This document shows positions 12,077 to 12,775 of a stretch of 12,775 nucleotides of DNA, one piece after another. The first letter of the stretch is position 1. Each line of letters starts with the position of its first letter. A program made the translations under genes and the position numbers. The notes under the pieces are model-generated. The model was given only the letters and a program-made list of their open reading frames with translations, was not told the origin of the DNA and did no database searches. Origin of the DNA: Syntrophus sp. (in: bacteria) (lineage in GTDB: Bacteria; Desulfobacterota; Syntrophia; Syntrophales; UBA5619); the NCBI GenBank assembly GCA_013824905.1, contig PNOO01000051.1, positions 1-12,775 on the forward strand. Direction: 5' to 3'.

Positions 12077-12775
12077 ATGGGGATTGAGGTGTTGGGTTGG
12101 TTGATTCTGGGGCTGGCGGCAGGTGGCGCCGCGGCGTTTCTTGTGATGCGGGCACGGATCCGCGAGGCGGGGGAACGCGCCCGCCAAGTGATGGAGGCCG
12201 AGCTCGCTACGCTATCCGAGAGGCTCCACGGCCGCGAGGAGCAGCTCCGCCAGGAGAAGGACGACCTGGCGGCCGCCCAGACGGAACTCACCGCCCTGCG
12301 CTCCGAGCTGACCCGGCAAACCGAACGGCGTTCGGCTGCAGAGGAGAAGAACACCCGTATCCCGGAACTGGAGCGGGCGGTTGAGACAAAGGACGACCTC
12401 ATCCGGACACTCCAGAACGAAAGCGGAGACTTCCGGACGCGCCTGTCGGAGGCGGAGGTCAAACGGGAGGAGGAGCGCCGCGCCGCAGAAGAGAAGCTTG
12501 CGCTCCTGGAGGACGCCCGCCGTCAGCTATCCGATGCTTTCCAGGCCCTCTCTGCGGAGGCCCTGCGGTGCAACAACCAGTCTTTCCTCGACCTGGCAAA
12601 GGCGACGCTGGAGAAATACCAGGAAGGCGCACAAAACGACTTGACGACCCGCCAGCGGGCGATCGACGAACTCGTCAAGCCTTTGAAGGAATCCCTGGAA
12701 AAGGTCGACGTCCGGATCCGGGAGATCGAGCAGGTCCGGACAACGGCCTATGCAACGCTCACCGAGCAGCTCAAA
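12077..12775 (+). CDS. rmuC: DNA recombination protein RmuC, N-terminal part (runs off the window)
   Basis: The 233 visible residues match the N-terminal half of RmuC, a protein proposed to limit inversion recombination at short repeats. An N-terminal membrane helix (about residues 4-23, GWLILGLAAGGAAAFLVMRA) is followed by a long charged coiled coil (about 25-150). The start of the conserved domain then appears: FQALSAEALRCNNQSFLDLAK, AIDELVKPLKESLEKVD and the EIEQVRTTAYATLTEQLK segment at the window edge. The reading frame is open to the last base. The ATG at 12077 has AAGGAG (12062-12067) upstream, 15 bp after the metallopeptidase stop. The nuclease-like C-terminal half is outside the window. 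The family assignment rests on the conserved block at 150-233. Confidence 0.92.
   Translation, partial: MGIEVLGWLILGLAAGGAAAFLVMRARIREAGERARQVMEAELATLSERLHGREEQLRQEKDDLAAAQTELTALRSELTRQTERRSAAEEKNTRIPELERAVETKDDLIRTLQNESGDFRTRLSEAEVKREEERRAAEEKLALLEDARRQLSDAFQALSAEALRCNNQSFLDLAKATLEKYQEGAQNDLTTRQRAIDELVKPLKESLEKVDVRIREIEQVRTTAYATLTEQLK

Noticed and set aside
1..12775. CRISPR arrays, tRNA or rRNA genes and intact insertion sequences
   Set aside because: Reading both strands showed no regularly spaced repeats, no cloverleaf-like or rRNA-like segments, and no complete transposase frame with terminal inverted repeats.

Overview
The window looks like chromosomal DNA of a moderately GC-rich anaerobic bacterium, most plausibly a Desulfobacterota (deltaproteobacterial) lineage such as the Syntrophales or a relative. 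This placement is inferred from gene content only: two-subunit ATP-citrate lyase, a two-subunit 2-oxoacid:ferredoxin oxidoreductase, a sigma-54 enhancer-binding protein with a PrpR-type sensor, a TctC/Bug-type periplasmic binding protein and a HEPN-MNT pair. No RNA gene, CRISPR array or intact insertion sequence was seen.

Region 1 (1-5669) is a carboxylate and acetyl-CoA module. On the minus strand, in order of transcription, lie aclB, aclA and the 5' part of a tctC-like gene for a periplasmic tricarboxylate-type binding protein, which runs off the left edge. Diverging from aclB is a 652-residue sigma-54-dependent activator (PrpR_N, PAS, AAA+, Fis-type HTH). The 255-bp gap between them carries a full-consensus -24/-12 sigma-54 promoter pointing at aclB. 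It also carries a sigma-70-like promoter for the regulator, overlapped by three 10-bp-phased TTGTTT repeats ending in a TGTTTAAACA palindrome. The picture is a self-contained circuit: carboxylate (probably citrate) sensing, sigma-54 activation, ATP-dependent citrate cleavage and possibly uptake.

Region 2 (5715-8957) holds a cytoplasmic molybdopterin oxidoreductase on the minus strand, then a plus-strand pair encoding a minimal nucleotidyltransferase and a HEPN protein that overlap by 4 bp. A gene-free, AT-richer stretch of about 315 bp follows, with several hairpins and possibly a degraded coding remnant.

Region 3 (8958-12775) holds korA-korB (minus strand; 2-oxoacid, probably 2-oxoglutarate, ferredoxin oxidoreductase). 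Diverging from it are a small zincin-like metallopeptidase gene and the 5' part of rmuC, which runs off the right edge.

ATP-citrate lyase and KorAB are two of the hallmark enzymes of the reductive TCA cycle, and finding both within 12 kb raises that possibility. The tctC neighbour and PrpR-like regulator fit inducible citrate or tricarboxylate catabolism at least as well. The two readings make different predictions, set out in the findings.
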